Source: Symsagittifera roscoffensis (taxonomy: Eukaryota > Xenacoelomorpha > Acoela > Convolutidae). From it: a stretch of 64,000 bases of DNA. Under the pieces are notes generated by a model. That model worked only from the letters and a program-made list of their open reading frames with translations, was not told where the DNA came from and searched no databases. Positions 45,728 through 56,379 of the stretch are shown piece by piece (position 1 is the stretch's first letter; each line of letters starts with the position of its first letter). The stretch covers positions 43,641,080-43,705,079 of the forward strand of contig NC_087068.1 in assembly GCF_963678635.1 (NCBI RefSeq), written 5' to 3'. The position numbers and the translations under genes were made by a program.

Positions 45728-46140
45728 GCCGTCTTTCGAAGAAAATAGAATATTTATGCTAGTTGTGTCTCATTGAAAACAAATTCAAAAAGATATATTA
45801 CGTCCAATCTTATTTTGCAAAGATTTAGGAGTTTGAAAAATGTCAATTTGGCCATGCTCTGGACTAATTTATGTGCCTCTTGTAGATTTTGTTCATAATC
45901 TTGAAAGCGTAATGCGAAATTTTTAGGCGTAGCGAGTTTTCCCGCACAAGAAAATTTTTCCAACTTGAATAAGGCAAGCTAATTGGTAGTATTAATTTTG
46001 TTCCGCTCAAATTTTTATACTTGATTGTTGATATTGTCCACAATTTATATTTTTTCAATATTTTTTCCCAAAAACCATTCGATATGGATTACGGGACAGC
46101 CGGAACATTCAGGGCTTTGCTCTGGTATACGAGCAGTCTC
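45728..46140 (+). mobile_element. Helentron-like element, second copy in the same direction
   Basis: Begins GCCGTCTTTCGAAGAAAATAG and ends CAGGGCTTTGCTCTGG, then TATACGAGCAGTCTC. It lies about 45 bp after the preceding copy in the same orientation, another near-tandem pair. Confidence 0.7.
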
Positions 46141-46215
46141 TTAAAACTAGACTTTTTTTAACCAAAAAAAAAACTTCTGTTGTGTATTAATCACTAATCA
46201 CCCGGTTGTTATTCA

Positions 46216-46238
46216 AGAGCGTTAACCACTAGGCCACC
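46216..46238 (-). repeat. tRNA box A-like fragment
   Basis: The minus strand reads GTGGCCTAGTGGTTAACGCT, a strong match to the tRNA/SINE box A. The expected box B downstream is degenerate (CCGGGTGATTAG), so only the first half of a tRNA-derived SINE or pseudogene is recognisable. Confidence 0.45.
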
Positions 46239-46469
46239 TGATCTGCGGCCTAAAATAAGTTGTAAGCAAAATAACACCTGTTTTAATAATTGTATATTTG
46301 CATCATTTTGGCTGAGCGGTGGGCTGAAGTTGTTTGTTTCCGATGTTAGGTGAGAAATAAAAAGTTTCCCTCCAGAGAATACACATTATTAGATTAGATT
46401 ACTGATTCAAAGTTTCTATCCATTTTGAAAGCCTTTGTTAAGTACGGGTGAGGACACTGCAGCGGTAAG

Positions 46470-46625
46470 CAAAGAACTAGGTATGATCATGTATCCGGCA
46501 GGTGTGAGCATGTTCAGTTCAGGCATGATCATGCATGCTGCAGGTGTGAGCATATCTTCAGTTAGCACACCTGATGCAGGTCTGATGCAGGTATGTGCAT
46601 GCCGAATATAGACATGCTGCACATC
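46470..46625. repeat. Degenerate minisatellite, ~42-bp period
   Basis: GTATGATCATG (46481) and GCATGATCATG (46523) start two similar units containing GCAGGTGTGAGCAT and CAGTT; further decayed pieces (CTGATGCAGGT twice) follow. Rich in ATGC/GCAT words. Confidence 0.6.
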
Positions 46626-46973
46626 TGTAACAGACATGAATTTTGCATGATTTTACAATGATCAGATATGATTATGGCCAAAAAGTTCGGTACGGGATGT
46701 AGGTTGCGAAGAAAGGAGAAGAAGCTAACGTCTCATCTATTCCTGTGAATTGGAGATGAGGCGCAACGAATTCTTACGACAAAAAACTGGTGATTGCTGG
46801 AAATAAATCAGTTACTTAGGTTTCAACTGAAAAGGGGGCGTTTTTAAGCAATAAACAGGCGCTTGAAAAACGGGAAGTTATGAGACGCGCTAAAGTTACG
46901 CGACTTGGCTAAACCGATAATATACTACCAGGATAGTCAAAATGAATTTTTCATATCCACTTAACGGTCCCAG

Positions 46974-47281
46974 GAGTTGCATCGGATGGCACACCCGTAT
47001 GAAAAAAAGGGAACTGATGAACAAAACGTACACAAGAAAACCGGAACGAAACATCGGCACATTTCATTAACATTAAACAGTAAAATGTTGGTAACCTTTA
47101 CCTGCGAGCCGTGTACGCAAAAAGAAGAAGCAGCGATGGAAGGCGTAAAGAGTTTTTGCGCAATACAAATTGTAAGAAATCTCCTAAAAAGGGTTTCAAA
47201 AAACTTTTTCGGAAAAAAACTCGAAAACAAAAAAACTAGCGTTGGATTGACGCGAAAAAGCACATCAAAAGAACAAACATG
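46974..47281 (+). CDS. Candidate exon, Lys-rich unknown protein
   Basis: Open frame from an acceptor-like GGTCCCAG (46967-46974) to a donor ACATG|GTAAGC at 47281-47282. The product is basic with three Cys residues near CEPCTQKEEA and ends KKTSVGLTRKSTSKEQT. The composition is more gene-like than its surroundings. It ends in phase 2, which does not match the next exon downstream (48552 needs phase 1), so if real it belongs to another gene or an exon is missing. The opposite strand is also open, which weakens the case. Confidence 0.25.
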
Positions 47282-47365
47282 GTAAGCAGATATTATGAGG
47301 AGCCGGTCGAAGGGGAGTAATTTAACAATCCAATATGCCGGCTTATAGTTTTTCAACAACATCGT

Positions 47366-47594
47366 GCTCAGAAAATCACCTTGTCATGACGATTTAAAAT
47401 AAGAGCTGCTTTAACTAAGCGATAGTAGCCATGATGGCATAGGTTCTGTTCTTAGATAACACGAGACAAAGAGTTTCGGTTCCATTCTTTAGCTTTAATC
47501 TGCTGAAGAACGGAATCAATGCCATCATGGCTAGTATCGCTTAGTTAAAGCAGCTCTTATTTTATATCGTCATGACAAGGTGATTTTCTGAGCT
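47366..47594. repeat. Long hairpin, ~75-90-bp arms
   Basis: 47366-47440 is the reverse complement of 47519-47594 with about two mismatches; pairing continues less perfectly to about 47454/47505, leaving a loop of about 50 bases. Transcription would give a long double-stranded stem. It has no coding content and no clear target duplication. It may be a MITE or a hairpin RNA source. Confidence 0.85.
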
Positions 47595-48551
47595 CAATTT
47601 TCTGAACGTCGTGTGGGCCATGAAATGATTTTTTATTATAAAAAAAACATTTCTAATTCCCTTACTTTATTGTCTATTTTGATCACAAAGCGTTTGTAAC
47701 GTTACAAAACTCAGCAAAATTAATTTGTTTTTTTTTTCTGTAAAATAACATGCTTTTTCGACAAAATTTTATCCGATTATTACCCGATTATTATTTGACA
47801 GATTATTGTCAATATGGGGTCTTCACTTTTTTTTTTGAAAAGTTGCTTCCCTCGAGACAATCTTAGATCCTCCCCATAATACAACAAAAAATAAGTGATT
47901 CTTTTAAAGACTTTGATTGCCGCATTGAAATCTAAAATACTAAAGATCCTGTTTTTGGTATTTTTTGAAAGTCTTGAATAAAAACCATCATTTTGCAAGA
48001 GCTCCCATCTTTTTGTTTGTCTTTCAATTGATGAGTAATTATGTTCAATTATTTGAGCTATTTTCTAGTTGTGGACTCATCTTTGCCTGGGTTTTTTAAA
48101 ATTTCTTTAGACATTTTGGTTTTTCTAACAATAGCGAGTATTGTCTGTTAAAAACAACCTCAAATATCAATTTAAAAATCTAATTGCAAAATTGCAATAA
48201 AAGAATCTGATTAGCTCTTGATCATTTTTTTGCTCAAATTAAAACGTTTAATCAACTGACAGACATTTAAGCAAACACTAAATTTAGAAGTACCAACTGA
48301 AAAAAAACAACAAATAATTTGACAATAAGAAGTCGAAAACAATCTAATCAAATGAAAGTAAAACATTTTTCATTTCCTATACAGATCAACATCCCTAATT
48401 CGAAATCAATTCGAGAGGAACTAAACATTAACAAAAAAAAACAAAAGATTAGTTCAAAAAAAATTAAGAGAACATTGAAACTTTTGGTTCCGTTGTGATT
48501 TTTGCAAAGAAGTTTTAGACAGAATTATTACATGTTGCTCTTGATGATCAG

Positions 48552-48691
48552 GAGGAACTATCTCATCCCCATTCTACAACAGCGGCTACCACTTCCCCTC
48601 CAGTGAGGCTTCGCAGCGGACGAGGAAGATCTCAGTCATTGTAGTCGACGAGAGCAAACGACCCAAGGTTGAAGTGGAAGCCTCGCCTAAG
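48552..48691 (+). CDS. Two-pass membrane protein gene, internal exon A
   Basis: Acceptor GATGATCAG, 140 bases, donor AAG|GTATGT. In the frame fixed by the next exon it encodes a 46-residue hydrophilic segment (GTISSPFYNSGYHF..., then RTRKISVIVVDESKRPKVEVE) that would be cytoplasmic or luminal. The first two bases complete a codon begun in an upstream exon that I did not find. A TGA lies just upstream in frame, so the exon cannot extend further. Ser/Thr-rich with basic patches. No family recognised. Confidence 0.6.
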
Positions 48692-49674
48692 GTATGTCCT
48701 TTGATTCAAGTCAACATCCTCCCACAAGAATCAACCAAATTAAGATCTTCATAGTCAGTTTTGATTTGGATTAAAATTGCTTGCTAATGTTTATACACTC
48801 CATAAGGCAAAAGCTCTAAATCGTATCAATTACTATTTAAAAAATTTAGGCTGGGAGCGGGGATTTATTTCGAACAGATTAAAAAATTTTTGCAGTTTTC
48901 CCCAATTCAAAGAAAACTGGAGAGCAATTTCTTTTGAGAGTTAATTGACTTTCTCAGCTTCGTAATATAGCTGGGTGACCACCTGTTTCGACGGGTGGTG
49001 TGACAACCCTGGTTTGACAAAGATAGTTTACCTCGTGAGATCTATTAAAACTCTTGCAAAGTCCTAAAAGATTTCAGGTTTGTAATGCAAACAACCTATC
49101 GAGCGAGACTTAGAGGAATCTTGCTAAATCTTGCAAGATAGTACGTCAGATACAAGATCTTTCATAAGATAGACCGGTTTCGCCCACAGATATCTTGCAA
49201 AATAGACCCTCATTGTCAACTAGGGTAATCAAAGGCTGATTAGTCTGTTCTTTTTATTAAATACGGAATTCCGTCAGTGAGATTGTGTTGCATTTTTTAA
49301 ATGTAGTTTCAGATCGTATTCCTTTTTTTAGATTTGTGCATCAACTAAGCTACAGTTTTTGTTTATTTGGGCGGAATTTTTTTTCATCTTCATATTGCCA
49401 TCTTCATTGAAAGTTGAATTTTTTTACTTAATAATTTTAGTTCACAAATTTTCCAAATAGTGCGTTGATCTACCACTTTTGAGCTGATATTATTATAACA
49501 CTGGTATGCAGACTAAATAGGCCATGATAAACCGATTTTGTCTTCATAGTTAACCTTGTAAAACTACTCTGACAGCAAAAAATTGATGCTTGTTTGAGGT
49601 GGGGTGGGGAGGGGAGATAAAGAGCCTTAATCTGTAATATTTCTACAATTTAGCAAACATTTTCCTATTTGCAG
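48692..49674 (+). other. Intron between exons A and B
   Basis: GT...AG intron of 983 bases, AT-rich. It includes a G-run cluster (GGTGGGGTGGGGAGGGG, 49598-49614) about 60 bases before the acceptor. Confidence 0.6.
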
Positions 49675-49867
49675 TCGCTGGATTCGCAACCTGCTCCTTT
49701 TGAAATCCAGTCTTCGATCAGAGAGGTGCGTAACAAGGCCAGTAGTTGCCACACCAGGTCCGCTTCCTTCATGGAGGCCTACTACGCCCCCCCTAAACTG
49801 TCCCAGATGACATGCAAGGACTACTTGAGGTGCAGTGGTGTCATCTTCAGTGGACTGGCAATCACAG
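49675..49867 (+). CDS. Two-pass membrane protein gene, exon B
   Basis: Acceptor CTATTTGCAG, 193 bases, donor ATCACAG|GTTTCA. It joins exon A in phase 0 and exon C in phase 1 without breaking the frame. It encodes SLDSQPAPFEIQSSIREVRN..., a polar stretch with Cys, then the start of membrane segment 1 (RCSGVIFSGLAITG). Codons are clearly richer in G+C than the neighbouring intron. The matching phases at both junctions are the main evidence that this is a real gene. Confidence 0.7.
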
Positions 49868-50908
49868 GTTTCACAATTCGGATATCTCAAACGACACCTC
49901 CCCCCCCTCATTGTATAACTGCTAGCAAAGACATTCAAGTAACTCCTCCGCCCATTTGATTAATGTTTTTGAAAAAAGATTCAAACACCCCCTTTTTGAA
50001 TATTAACAAAAACATAAACAAGACCCTTTCCTGCCACAAGTTGTGAAAACGTGTAACATATTTGTGAACATGTTTGCAAAGCGGGGTAATTCTTGAACAA
50101 AAATCGCGCTTTCCGCGCATGCTTTTTCTTTAAAGCAAGGTTATAATGGAACTGAAGGCGCCTCTAGAGAAGTTATGGGGGTGGTTGGCCAAAAATGAAT
50201 GTCGTACAAAAGTACCACAAGGATGAAGTTTTGGGTGGGGAGGGAAATGCTTCCCTTCACCTCTGCTCCTAAGTTGCTATTGGGTTGGTAGGTTTTTGAT
50301 GAAGTTCGCGAAACGCTTCATAGCTTTGCAGAACAGAAATGTGGACCGAAAAAACGAAAGTACTAATGAGATTCAAATCAATATTAGTAAGAGCAACAAA
50401 TTCTTATGTTTGTGCTCAACCTATTTACATTCCAAATACTATAAAGTTTTTAGTATCAGATATCAGAATTGTTCAAAAACTATTGATCAAAGTTCCAACC
50501 AACTCTCACATAATATGAAAGAATTATCTCCTACAGTGTTTTGCATTAGTGATTTCAGCACCTCAGTTAGCGCTCGCATGTCGTGAATTGTAATCATAAT
50601 AAAGCATTTTAGTCGTAATTTGGAATCAGAAAAAAAAACTTTTTTTATCTCAATAAAAGGTCTCCGCAGAATGGATTTCAATTATACTTCACTAGCATAT
50701 CATTTTAAAAATGCAAACAACACTTTTTGAGTTTTTGCTTCGAAATTGTGCAATCATAAATACAGAGCCTTCAAGCTTAACCTTACGGCCAATTGAACGA
50801 GAAAGAAAATATTACGATTTGTTCATCAAGCCTGACATCACGAGCTGGTCATACTCTTACAAAAAGGGTCGGAAAACAGGGAAATCTGATTTTTTTTTGC
50901 CTTTTTAG
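49868..50908 (+). other. Intron between exons B and C
   Basis: GT...AG intron of 1041 bases; no further exon or repeat recognised. Confidence 0.6.
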
Positions 50909-51207
50909 GAATCATCATCGTCAGCTTATCCGGACTCATCATTGGACCAGTGTGTCTAGCCGTGAGCAATGCTACATTTCGCACGCTCAAACTGTGCACG
51001 GTCGTGCAAAGAAAAGATCACGTTGTTGCACTGTTCTGTTGCGGAGTTTGTGTGCTGACACTCATGCTGCTGATTTTAGTTTTGGAAAAGAGGCAAAAAA
51101 TAAACGACAGAAAAGCTGCCGAACAAATGATAACCAATCAGAATTATTACAAATACTCTCGGAGGTTTTCGACGAATAACCACAACAAAATCGCTGTTAA
51201 TGTTTAG
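50909..51207 (+). CDS. Two-pass membrane protein gene, terminal exon C
   Basis: Acceptor TTGCCTTTTTAG; encodes IIIVSLSGLIIGPVCLAV, completing membrane segment 1 started in exon B. A short polar loop (SNATFRTLKLCTVVQRKDH, with an N-A-T glycosylation sequon) follows, then membrane segment 2 (VVALFCCGVCVLTLMLLILVL) and a basic, Asn/Tyr-rich tail ending NNHNKIAVNV and TAG. Together the three exons give about 209 residues. The layout suggests a small plasma-membrane or endomembrane protein with both ends on the same side; the function is unknown. I considered tetraspanin- and claudin-type families, but only two spans are present. Confidence 0.7.
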
Positions 51208-51423
51208 ATAGATGTTTGATGATAGACGATAACGATAAAGCTAAAACTATTATCATTTAAAGCTTTGTAGATATTTATGTTTCGTTGCTTATAATAGATA
51301 TTTATGTTTTTTTTTAAATGTTGCTATCTGAAAATTGATTGAAGTCATATCAGCATCAAAAATATGAAACCTTCAAAAACAAATTGAAAAAACGCAAGCA
51401 ACTTTTTATATTTATATTTTTAA

Positions 51424-51429
51424 AATAAA
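51424..51429 (+). terminator. Possible polyadenylation signal
   Basis: AATAAA about 215 bases after the stop of exon C. A plausible 3' end for the membrane-protein gene, but such hexamers are common in this AT-rich DNA. Confidence 0.35.
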
Positions 51430-52683
51430 AATGAAGATATTTAATTTTGCACAGAAATCAGCTCTCCTTGTATTTTTTTTTTCAAATCTGTTTTTTATAG
51501 GTTTCGAGATAAAATGGATGGCAGTCTGCCATAGGGTTATATTGGCGATGAATTTTAATTACCAATACGTCCAAAGTTGATCCTATTGTTTTGGTAATCT
51601 TTTTAAATTTAATCCAGTCTTGTCTGAAAGAAGGGAGGAACTTTGTATTCGGTTGTATTTTAGTTATTACAACGCATGATCAGGTACCACAAATAATTGG
51701 CAGATTGAATTGAGAGAAATATCATGGTAAATTTCAAGATTCAATATCAAATTCAACCGGTTTTTTGGTTTTAACAAAATGAAGAGTCATCTTTCATAAA
51801 GCTTGCTTGATTTTCAGCCTCATTTCTCATTTATTATAAAAAAAGGTTAATAATTTTTTTTCCACAAAGAGTTATCAAAGAACCTCCAAGAATATTCCAT
51901 TGGTTTTACTCTTTTGGTTTTACTCTTCATTGTGGTAAATAATCAATATCATATGATATCGCAAACTGGGTACATAAAAAGTACATTTTTCAGGAACAAA
52001 AAAAATTTCGCAAAAATTTGTTCAGACAATGGACAATTTATCCGAACATTTTGGGAGACACACACAGACTGTGTTCTGGTCGAAAACAGCCAAAATCAGT
52101 TAAATGGAAACTTCGAAAATCAAGCATTTCAAAATTTTAATGCCTGTACCTTTTAGGATATAAGGCAATTTGTTTAAAAAATCAGTTTACGATTTTTGAC
52201 AATTTAATGTTTTGGCAAAATTTTTACTAGCCAAATACAAAATTTAGCTTTTTAAAAAAATTTTCTTCATAGATCTGAGAGAACTAAGAAATATTATCTC
52301 ATACAATTATTACTCTAATACGCGTAGACAAACACAAATAATTGGTAAAACTTGAAAAATTGAAAAAGTTTAGCTTGCCACGTAATTTCATATATGAAAA
52401 AAGCTGATCGTAGAGTTTTATTCTTAGAAAAGACTAAGTATGGAGTTGTATAAAATTGTATGATATAAATAAAATTGTATGACAAGCATTTCTGGCCAGC
52501 CCGAGTAGCTGAAGCAGTAGGAAAATATAACGCCCATTATAACAAAACTCTTTTATCATGGGACTTTAGTTTTTTGTTACACGGCAGAACGACAGGGTGC
52601 GATGGCGAAAAAGTTCTTACAGCTTATAAAAGAATAATAAAATTAGCCTTCTGGCATTGATATGCCACCAAATTCTTGTTAGG
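51430..52683. other. No gene recognised
   Basis: AT-rich sequence with short ORFs only. A piece near 51620-51700 resembles 15718-15776 and 40250-40330. Confidence 0.4.
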
Positions 52684-52886
52684 GCGACACTTGGTAGCAG
52701 GCAACAATTCGTAACAAGTGGCTATTCGTAACAGGACATTGACAAATAGAAAACGATAACTTTGATTCGCTCCGCTGCGTTTACATCTGGCACGAGAGGA
52801 ATGTTGCGCTTAAACCAGTGTTCCCTGCTCAATATATTCTTACGATTTGTCTTAACGAATTGTCGCCTGTTACGAATTGTCGCCTC
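52684..52886. mobile_element. MITE-like element with iterated inverted ends
   Basis: The left end has two or three imperfect copies of a ~17-bp unit (GGCAACAATTCGTAACA and relatives), and the right end has two copies of the inverted unit (TGTTACGAATTGTCGCC). The ~90-bp centre is unique and non-coding. Iterated ends are typical of transposase-binding subterminal repeats. No target duplication could be fixed. Confidence 0.6.
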
Positions 52887-53519
52887 AAACTTCTTTGCTA
52901 CCATAGTTTTAGACAAAAAATCTGAAAAAGTGTTGTTGCTTCGGCGCGGTGTAGTCTGAAAAACTAAAATTTAGACATATTTGACATTCAATGTAAAGTA
53001 GACAAATAGGTCAGCAAATTTTTTTGCAGAATTTTTTTTTGATATTTTGGTTTCCAAAATGGCTTTTAGAAAATTCTAAAAAGTAATTTTACTCACGTAA
53101 AACTGCTGGACAACTTTTTGATATTTTCCCAATTTTGTTTGAACCTTTACGAAAAAGCTTTAACATGATATATCACTCAAAATAGTCCGATAACTGTTTG
53201 CAGTACCTGATGTTGCATGAAAAAAATTATGATCGGAAAAAAACTGGTCGGATCACAAACATGCTATTCTTTGAAGAGACTACAATTTGATATCTAAAAT
53301 TTTAAGAAGTTTGAGAAACTTGAAGAAATAATAATGTTCTTTCCTTTTTTTTTACTAAAACTATTACCAAAAATTGATAAAAATTCATTCAAAGGCCTCT
53401 AGCATGGTTCGAAAACGTATTTTAAATAAAGTTTAAAAACATCTAAATACATCAAAATTTTTACTTCAAGAAAAAGAACAGTGTTCGCTTCGGCGCGGTG
53501 TAGTCTGAAGAGTCTACAC
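52887..53519. other. No gene; short direct repeat
   Basis: GCTTCGGCGCGGTGTAGTCT occurs at about 52939 and 53487, a direct repeat about 550 bp apart in otherwise AT-rich DNA. The second copy ends just before the segmental duplication. Confidence 0.5.
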
Positions 53520-54104
53520 CTCGGGACACAATCAAAATATTTTGAAAATTTAGTCATACTGTCAAAACAAGAGCTATTCTTATAGCTTCGCACTTCAGTT
53601 CACAATTCTATCCTAATTATTGAATATTCAAAAAAACTACCCACACCGAGCGCATATGGATTCTAATCAATTATAATGGATTCCCGAGACATTAACAATC
53701 CATCATAATCCATTAAAGATGTAAATTTCAGACCACGAAATCGATTATATTGCCGTTAAAATCGATTTTTTTTTTTGAAAAAAAAAAATCTAATATAATC
53801 CATTGTTTTTGTCACTGAAGTCGACTAATTTTGCCAAGATAATCCAATATAATCGACTATTTTTGAAATAAAATCTATCATAATTGATTAAAATCCATTT
53901 TATTTTTAGAACTAAAATCGATTATTTTCGCTGAAATTTCGCAAATTTTTCAGGAACATTTGCTAAATGTATGCCGTGTCTTTTACTAAATGCCATGTCT
54001 CAACGTCAACTCATCAAGTTTTTTTACCTCTCCCCATTTAAAGAGGGGGGTAAACTGGGAGGGGAAAGTCATTAACCCCTCCCCCAAAACTTACAAATAA
54101 ATAA
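53520..54104. repeat. Segmental duplication, copy 1 (585 bp)
   Basis: Nearly identical to 55260-55844, offset exactly 1740 bp, with only a few differences. From 53644 it contains the left part of the TIR element described at 55384-56379; here the element is cut off at 54104, so the duplication post-dates the insertion. Confidence 0.92.
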
Positions 54105-54105
54105 T

Positions 54106-54136
54106 CATGTCCATGATTACCAATTTGTTAAGTTTC
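54106..54136. repeat. 31-bp direct repeat, first copy
   Basis: CATGTCCATGATTACCAATT and the following 11 bases recur exactly at 55120-55150. This copy begins one base after segmental copy 1 ends. Confidence 0.9.
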
Positions 54137-55119
54137 AATATTTTCAGCATATAATATTAACTCAGAATTTTATATGCTGAAAATATTCTCTTCAGTTTTC
54201 AGCATATTCAGTTCTCGTACATATGAAATACTCAAAAAATTGGAAATTAGTCCCATTCAACGATTTTGAAATGAGGCTCAATAGCTTTTCTATGACCTAT
54301 TTTGACAAAAAGACATAATTAAATTATTTTTAAATAAATATTGAAGAATTTAATTTGCCACAAACAAGAGTTTTATGTTTACCAAAAATTGATAACCATA
54401 TAATTTGTCGCTGATAAAATTTACAGAATCATAAAAATATTCGTGAAAAATTTTTCGAAATCACAAAAAGCTCATACAAGCCATAAAAAATTCATAAAAA
54501 GTTATGACCAGCTCTTTGAGTTGATAAAATTAGGATAAATAATATTTCAAAAATTACTTAATTTGCCCATTGTACAAACTCATTTTGATCAAATTTAAAA
54601 AACTCGAAAAAGTTTTCAGTCTGGCTTCATAAAAATACTCAATACAAAGGGTCGAAAACCCCATAAATTACAATTTGAGATGCTCTGTTTCCATTAACTC
54701 AGCTGCCACAGTTTTTACGCACCAAAATTAAAAAACAAGAAGTACCAGTCAACAATGATGGCGCTGATGCTTCAAAATCAAGAGTTTTTTAGTTTTTGCA
54801 ATCCTTGCACTAAGAACCAAATAAGAAGTTAAGAACCCATATACACTGTGTCACAGGACTAATCAATTTCTTGATGAAATGACCAGTTTTTGTTTCATCG
54901 AAAAAAATAGTAAGTATAACAATTGATCAAAAAATCATATAATTGTATTTCTTCAAATAATTTCAACCATAACTACTAGACTACCATCATGTAGAGCAGT
55001 ATTAACCAGAGAAGACCTATAGCTATTGATTGTAACTATAATTACAATTTTGAAAAAGCGGTTTAATCGAGGAATTAAGCCTGACAAGGAGTACGAGCCG
55101 CAGCCCACGCAATAACGAC
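54137..55119. other. Unique AT-rich segment between the 31-bp repeats
   Basis: 983 bases with no gene. An inverted pair of TTTCAGCATATA-like words occurs near 54145-54200. Confidence 0.4.
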
Positions 55120-55150
55120 CATGTCCATGATTACCAATTTGTTAAGTTTC
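55120..55150. repeat. 31-bp direct repeat, second copy
   Basis: Exact copy of 54106-54136, lying about 110 bp before segmental copy 2. Confidence 0.9.
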
Positions 55151-55259
55151 TATTTTTCCTCTTTTTTTTGCACTGATTTCACAGTTCCGCTCAATTGTGT
55201 TGTTTTTCTCAATTCTTTTTAATTGAATAGTTCCGCTGACTACATCAGAGGCTAAGCAT

Positions 55260-55844
55260 CTCGGGACACAATCAAAATATTTTGAAAATTTAGTCATACT
55301 GTCAAAACAAGAGCTATTCTTATAGCTTCGCACTTCAGTTCACAATTCTATCCTAATTATTGAATATTCAAAAAAACTACCCACACCGAGCGCATATGGA
55401 TTCTAATCAATTATAATGGATTCCCGAGACATTAACAATCCATCATAATCCATTAAAGATGTAAATTTCAGACCACGAAATCGATTATATTGCCGTTAAA
55501 ATCGATTTTTTTTTTGAAAAAAAAAAAATCTAATTTAATCCATTGTTTTTGTCACTGAAGTCGACTAATTTTGCCAAGATAATCCAATATAATCGACTAT
55601 TTTTGAAATAAAATCTATCATAATTGATTAAAATCCATTTTATTTTTAGAACTAAAATCGATTATTTTCGCTGAAATTTCGCAAATTTTTCAGGAACATT
55701 TACTAAATGTATGCCGTGTCTTTTACTAAATGCCATGTCTCAACGTCAACTCATCAAGTTTTTTTACCTCTCCCCATTTAAAGAGGGGGGTAAACTGGGA
55801 GGGGAAAGTCATTAACCCCTCCCCCAAAACTTACAAATAAATAA
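55260..55844. repeat. Segmental duplication, copy 2 (585 bp)
   Basis: Partner of 53520-54104. Here the contained TIR element continues to its right end, so this locus is probably the source. Confidence 0.92.
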
Positions 55845-56379
55845 CTCCTCCCGTGTTCAATCATAAGGGCGAGGCGAATGGAGGTTTTGGTAAACTGGCA
55901 AGGAGAAGGAGGGGGGAGGGGTAATCAAGGTGGGTGGGAGTAAGCTAAACTGGGGGAGGAGCAAAAATAAACTGGGGGCATGTAAAAGCAAACTGGGGGG
56001 GGGGGCTAAAAGTAAATTGGGGGAAAAGCTCAAAACTTATTGGACAGAAAAATCTATAAATTTTAGTGTCAAATGTAATGATACGTAGCAACTGCACTGT
56101 ACAAAAAATGAGATAACTTCGAAAAAAAAGTTCTAAATTTCATGATAAACTACTCGGAAAAATCCATTATAATCGATTAGAAGTGATTATAATGATTGTT
56201 ATTGGCATAGAAAAAAGGGATAATAATCCATTTTAATCGATTATAATGGATTATATTGACATAAAAAATATTAGGATTAAAATCCATTTTTAATGGACTA
56301 TAATCGATTAATTTGTAATTTTATAGATACTGACCATTTTTTGACAATATAATCGATTATGATTCATGGGCGCTCGGTG
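55384..56379. mobile_element. ~1-kb TIR element with GGATTA-rich ends and G-rich core
   Basis: Inverted ends CACCGAGCGC, followed by ATGGATTCTAATC on the left and CATGAATCATAATC on the right when read inward. Both subterminal regions (55390-55690 and 56155-56360) are packed with imperfect copies of TAATCGATTATAATGGATTA, absent from the rest of the window except a short patch near 44340-44410. The core (55765-56030) has repeated TAAACTGGGGG units. No ORF for a transposase, so it is a non-autonomous element. Target duplication is unclear. Confidence 0.7.
55765..56030 (+). repeat. G-rich iterated tract with quadruplex potential
   Basis: At least five imperfect units of (A/G)(T/C)AAACTGGG with G runs up to 12 bases, plus GGGGGGAGGGG. 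The plus strand could form G-quadruplexes. It is the core of the TIR element. Confidence 0.7.

Noticed and set aside
46961-47362. 133-aa minus-strand ORF
   Set aside because: Hydrophobic F/L/S/C-rich translation antisense to a Lys-rich frame, a common artefact; no splice or start context.
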